Origin: Marinifilum sp. N1E240
Lineage (GTDB): Bacteria > Bacteroidota > Bacteroidia > Bacteroidales > Marinifilaceae
Reading direction: 5' to 3'
NCBI RefSeq assembly: GCF_009295825.1
Contig: NZ_WHKF01000001.1
Span: 1,143,088-1,207,087 of the forward strand
Length of the DNA: 64,000 bases
Shown here one piece after another: positions 63,684 to 64,000 of the stretch. The first letter of the stretch is position 1, and every line of letters starts with the position of its first letter. A program made the position numbers and the translations under genes. The notes below the pieces were generated by a model that saw nothing but the letters and a program-made list of their open reading frames with translations, was not told the origin of the DNA and did no database searches.

Positions 63684-64000
63684 ATGAATAAAAAGTATTT
63701 ACTCCTAATGAGTCTTCTTATAGTAATGAGTCTCATTTCCTGTCGATCGAATAAAGATTTGGTTTACCTGCAAGATGCAGAAGCTGAAGTATTAACTCCT
63801 GAATTTGTAACCAAAGTTCCGGAATATAAAATCAAGACCAACGACAATTTATTTGTCAGTATCAAGTCTATGAATCCTGAAATAAACCAATTGTACAATC
63901 CTGCACAAAGTACAGGTGGACAACAAGGATCGCAGCAATTGTACAGTCAGTTACCAGATCAATATCTAAATGGATATTTAGTAGATTCCAATGGGAATAT
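63684..64000 (+). CDS. Wza-type polysaccharide export lipoprotein, truncated by window edge
   Basis: The first 105 residues are present. MNKKYLLLMSLLIVMSLISC is a lipoprotein leader with Cys20, followed by KDLVYLQDAEAE and the start of the polysaccharide-export domain YKIKTNDNLFVSIKSMNPEINQLYNP, typical of Bacteroidota Wza/BexD-like outer-membrane channels. It lies 161 bp after the sugar transferase on the same strand and continues beyond the window, where a Wzc-like co-polymerase would be expected. Confidence 0.9.
   Translation, partial: MNKKYLLLMSLLIVMSLISCRSNKDLVYLQDAEAEVLTPEFVTKVPEYKIKTNDNLFVSIKSMNPEINQLYNPAQSTGGQQGSQQLYSQLPDQYLNGYLVDSNGN

Noticed and set aside
1-64000. tRNA or rRNA genes
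   Set aside because: No T-loop/acceptor patterns or rRNA-like stretches were recognised in any intergenic region; a covariance-model scan was not possible here.

Overview
The window reads as chromosomal DNA of a low-GC member of the Bacteroidota, probably a marine Bacteroidia (Marinilabiliales-like) lineage. The phylum call rests on several things seen here: promoters of the TAnnTTTG (-7) type, almost no Shine-Dalgarno sequences, many short signal peptides and lipoboxes, a UpxY/NusG-like antiterminator opening a polysaccharide locus, a malic enzyme fused to a phosphotransacetylase domain, and a YidC with a large periplasmic domain. The order-level guess is inference only. No rRNA or tRNA genes, CRISPR array or transposase were found.

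Region 1 (1-31.6 kb) is mostly housekeeping and envelope genes. In order it holds: a secreted subtilase cut by the left edge; an AddA/RecB-like helicase-nuclease; a MORN-type lipoprotein; an isocitrate/isopropylmalate-family dehydrogenase with an HD-domain partner; a DUF2284 protein; an SLC13 permease with cysQ (probably sulfate assimilation); an S9 peptidase; an Lrp/AsnC regulator; a large hybrid histidine kinase; a lipoprotein; a 5'-nucleotidase-like lipoprotein; queE; a TorF-like outer-membrane protein; rubrerythrin; trmD; a small heat-shock protein; a DUF349 protein; pyrG and yidC.

Region 2 (31.6-37 kb) is a repeat-rich island. Four full copies and one terminal fragment of a ~100-bp double-hairpin (REPIN-like) element lie here. 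Two full copies flank a small DUF559 (Vsr/PD-(D/E)XK-like) nuclease gene whose last codons and stop are made from the terminal motif of the element. A second repeat family forms 92-bp direct repeats around a third palindromic family, and a 194-bp unit carrying a terminator plus a REPIN is tandemly duplicated. An M20 amidohydrolase, an M23 peptidase and an S41 peptidase sit between the repeats. This nuclease-plus-REPIN arrangement is the best candidate here for an under-described system, by analogy with RAYT/REP.

Region 3 (37-64 kb) begins with malic enzyme. After a ~730-bp leader region with two long-loop hairpins comes a continuous, co-directional exopolysaccharide/capsule operon: UpxY-like antiterminator, WecC and WecB (UDP-ManNAcA supply), Wzx flippase, DegT aminotransferase, glycosyltransferases, WbqC, two ATP-grasp ligases, a second DegT-like protein, a Wzy-like polymerase, tandem FemAB/GNAT paralogues, two polysaccharide deacetylase-fold proteins, tandem CapK/PaaK-like AMP ligases, an alpha-toroid protein, a WecG/TagA transferase, an initiating sugar transferase and the start of a Wza-type export lipoprotein. 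Genes are packed with overlaps or short gaps. The enzyme set suggests a ManNAcA-containing glycan carrying amide-linked or acyl decorations, made by a Wzx/Wzy-type route.
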